This document shows, one piece after another, positions 63,801 to 64,000 of a stretch of 64,000 nucleotides of DNA. Made by a program: the position numbers and the translations under genes. The first letter of the stretch is position 1. Every line of letters begins with the position of its first letter. The notes under the pieces are model-generated. The model saw only the letters and a program-made list of their open reading frames with translations, was not told the origin of the DNA and ran no database searches. Source of the stretch: Planctomyces sp. SH-PL62 (GTDB lineage: Bacteria > Planctomycetota > Planctomycetia > Isosphaerales > Isosphaeraceae); contig NZ_CP011273.1 in NCBI RefSeq assembly GCF_001610895.1, forward strand, positions 3,906,001 through 3,970,000. The letters are read 5' to 3'.

Positions 63801-63929
63801 GAGATCCAGCGACCGCTGGCGACCGTCGTCATCGGCGGCCTGTTCACCTCGACTCTCCTGACCACCCTCGTGCTCCCCTCCATCTACCCCTGGTTCGCGC
63901 CGAAGGAACACAGCCACTTCGGGGCGTAA
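60843..63929 (+). CDS. czcA: heavy-metal efflux RND permease, CzcA/CusA family
   Basis: 1028 residues, the full length of HME-RND pumps, with the large periplasmic loops and twelve spans. N-terminal LPIDAVPDLTNVQVQVITEAP and PEVRTVFCKTGRPEIANDVMG are family hallmarks. The proton-relay span reads IDFGLIVDSSVIMVENCVRR; the D-F-G...D...E form is that of CzcA-type Zn/Co/Cd pumps rather than the Cu/Ag CusA type. It exports metal with the adaptor upstream, driven by the proton gradient across the inner membrane. Metal choice is inferred from that motif only. Confidence 0.93.
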   Translation: MLNAIIEWSLNNRFFVLAGTALVAGMGVFAALHLPIDAVPDLTNVQVQVITEAPALSPLEVESLLSFPVEAAMSGLPDVEQIRSVSKFGISVVTIVFHEGTDILRARQLVSERIPRAAEAIPANYGKPTLGPIATALGEVFQFQVKAAAGSGITAMELRSILDWFVAYQLRKVPGVTEINAHGGELKTYQVEVDPDKLGPYKLSITDLFQALRDNNANVGGGYLVHEGEARYIRGVSQARSSEDIAAIVVDERDGVPVTIGSVASVHPAAMIRSGVATRDGEGEVVVGLVMMLIGQNGRRVVEDVKAEIAELQNSLPEGVTIEALYDRTHLISDTLDTVLHNLTAGGVLVIVVLLVMLGNLRGGLIVALAIPLSMLFAADVMYMTGVSASLMSLGAIDFGLIVDSSVIMVENCVRRLSHEGGTRPKQEIILDAAVEVRKPTMYGELIIAIVYLPILALQGQEGKLFRPMALTVIFALAGSLILSLTFMPVMASLGLSSKPREKELWLIRGIKRFYVPILDVFIARPFLAMGTALALIGVSLPIGANLGAEFMPKLNEGDLLVEAVQIPSAPLERAVTISTQIENLLKEFPEVRTVFCKTGRPEIANDVMGVHQTDVWTMLKPREEWREGMTRDRLIEEMDAALSENVPGVKFGFSQPIEMRVNELVAGVKSDVAALIYGPDLDVLRRKAAEIERVLSRIPGAHDVKVPSAGRLPLLKIAVRRDQLARYGIKASDVLDIVSALGGTTVGTVFEGQIRRPLQIRLPLSWRDDAEKIGSIRVIDSLGRPIPLKDLTDITMEEGPSEVERENIERRAYVGVNVRGRDMAGFVHEAERAIAEQVDLPAGYILRWGGQFEHLESAEKRLLVVASVALVLLFLLLYSSFKSMRLSLLIFTAVPTAATGGVFALAARGLPFSISAAVGFIALFGVAVLNGLVWVSAVEHLRHDGHESHDAAREASIVRLRPILMTALVAGLGFIPMALATTPGAEIQRPLATVVIGGLFTSTLLTTLVLPSIYPWFAPKEHSHFGA

Positions 63930-63946
63930 CTCGACGGAGCCGCAAC

Positions 63947-64000
63947 ATGGACCGCGAGCCATCGGAGATCGGCCTCGCCGCAGCCGAACGACATCCGCCT
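63947..64000 (+). CDS. start of next gene of the efflux operon, cut by window end
   Basis: ATG 63947 follows GGAG by seven bases and lies 17 bases after the pump stop. Only 18 codons are visible (MDREPSEIGLAAAERHPP), with no signal peptide yet, so no product can be assigned. Position suggests membership of the efflux operon. Confidence 0.5.
   Translation, partial: MDREPSEIGLAAAERHPP

Noticed and set aside
1-64000. CRISPR arrays, insertion sequences, prophage, rRNA genes
   Set aside because: No regularly spaced repeats, transposase or integrase motifs, terminal inverted repeats or rRNA sequence were found on reading both strands.

Overview
The window comes from a very GC-rich bacterium. A prepilin-type DUF1559 protein with its H-x9-DG ending, oversized pseudopilins, glycerol-1-phosphate dehydrogenase, FHA proteins and secreted planctomycete-style hydrolases all point to a planctomycete, most likely of the Isosphaeraceae type. 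This placement is inferred from gene content, not from rRNA, which is absent. I see no phage, insertion sequence or CRISPR array; the region looks like ordinary chromosome with many long antisense reading frames that are GC artefacts.

Layout. 1-9.9 kb: a Gly/Tyr/Trp-rich exported protein (cut by the window edge), two overlapping FHA-domain genes, an HpnA-like sugar epimerase, a secreted ceramidase-like hydrolase, a multi-pass GT39-like glycosyltransferase coupled to a UxaA-family dehydratase, and a secreted PQQ-type sugar dehydrogenase. 10.2-32.8 kb: a large type IV pilus/type II secretion-like locus, all on the plus strand: PilB/GspE-type ATPase, PilT, a second GspE-type ATPase, PilC/GspF, then five large prepilin-like proteins (390-765 aa), a 2009-aa GspK-like protein and a DUF1559 prepilin-like protein, closed by a strong terminator. 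33 kb: tRNA-Ile(GAT) with a clear promoter. 33.2-36 kb: an esterase/beta-propeller fusion, a 68-aa small protein and an HU protein with a Lys/Ala/Pro tail. 36-42.4 kb: a minus-strand unit (exported isoaspartyl methyltransferase, 960-aa secreted glycosidase-like protein, UDP-sugar epimerase) and a divergent GT21/HpnI-like glycosyltransferase. 42.5-45.7 kb: a polar amino acid ABC importer with fused binding protein and permease plus its ATPase, then a frameshifted secreted Pro-rich coiled-coil gene. 45.9-50.2 kb: receiver protein, folC, DUF423, tandem-ACT protein and UPF0210 protein on the minus strand. 50.2-56.4 kb: an 866-bp non-coding stretch ending in a promoter and possible attenuator for a ThiS-ThiG fusion, a DinG-type helicase, a soluble histidine kinase and a secreted alpha/beta hydrolase. 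56.5-58.3 kb: glycerol-1-phosphate dehydrogenase coupled to a HAD phosphatase. 58.3-64 kb: a promoter-driven operon of a His-rich exported protein and a CzcB/CzcA-type heavy-metal RND pump, running off the window end.

How the genes work together. The pilus/secretion locus supplies motor, retraction ATPase, platform and an outsized set of pseudopilins, several carrying acidic D-x-D-x-D-G loops that suggest calcium binding; no secretin, PilM/N/O or prepilin peptidase lies here. Envelope and lipid functions recur (ceramidase-like, GT21-like, HpnA-like, G1P dehydrogenase, GT39-like). Starts were chosen from Shine-Dalgarno spacing, signal-peptide position and translational coupling. Promoters, terminators and the attenuator were read by eye and carry modest confidence.
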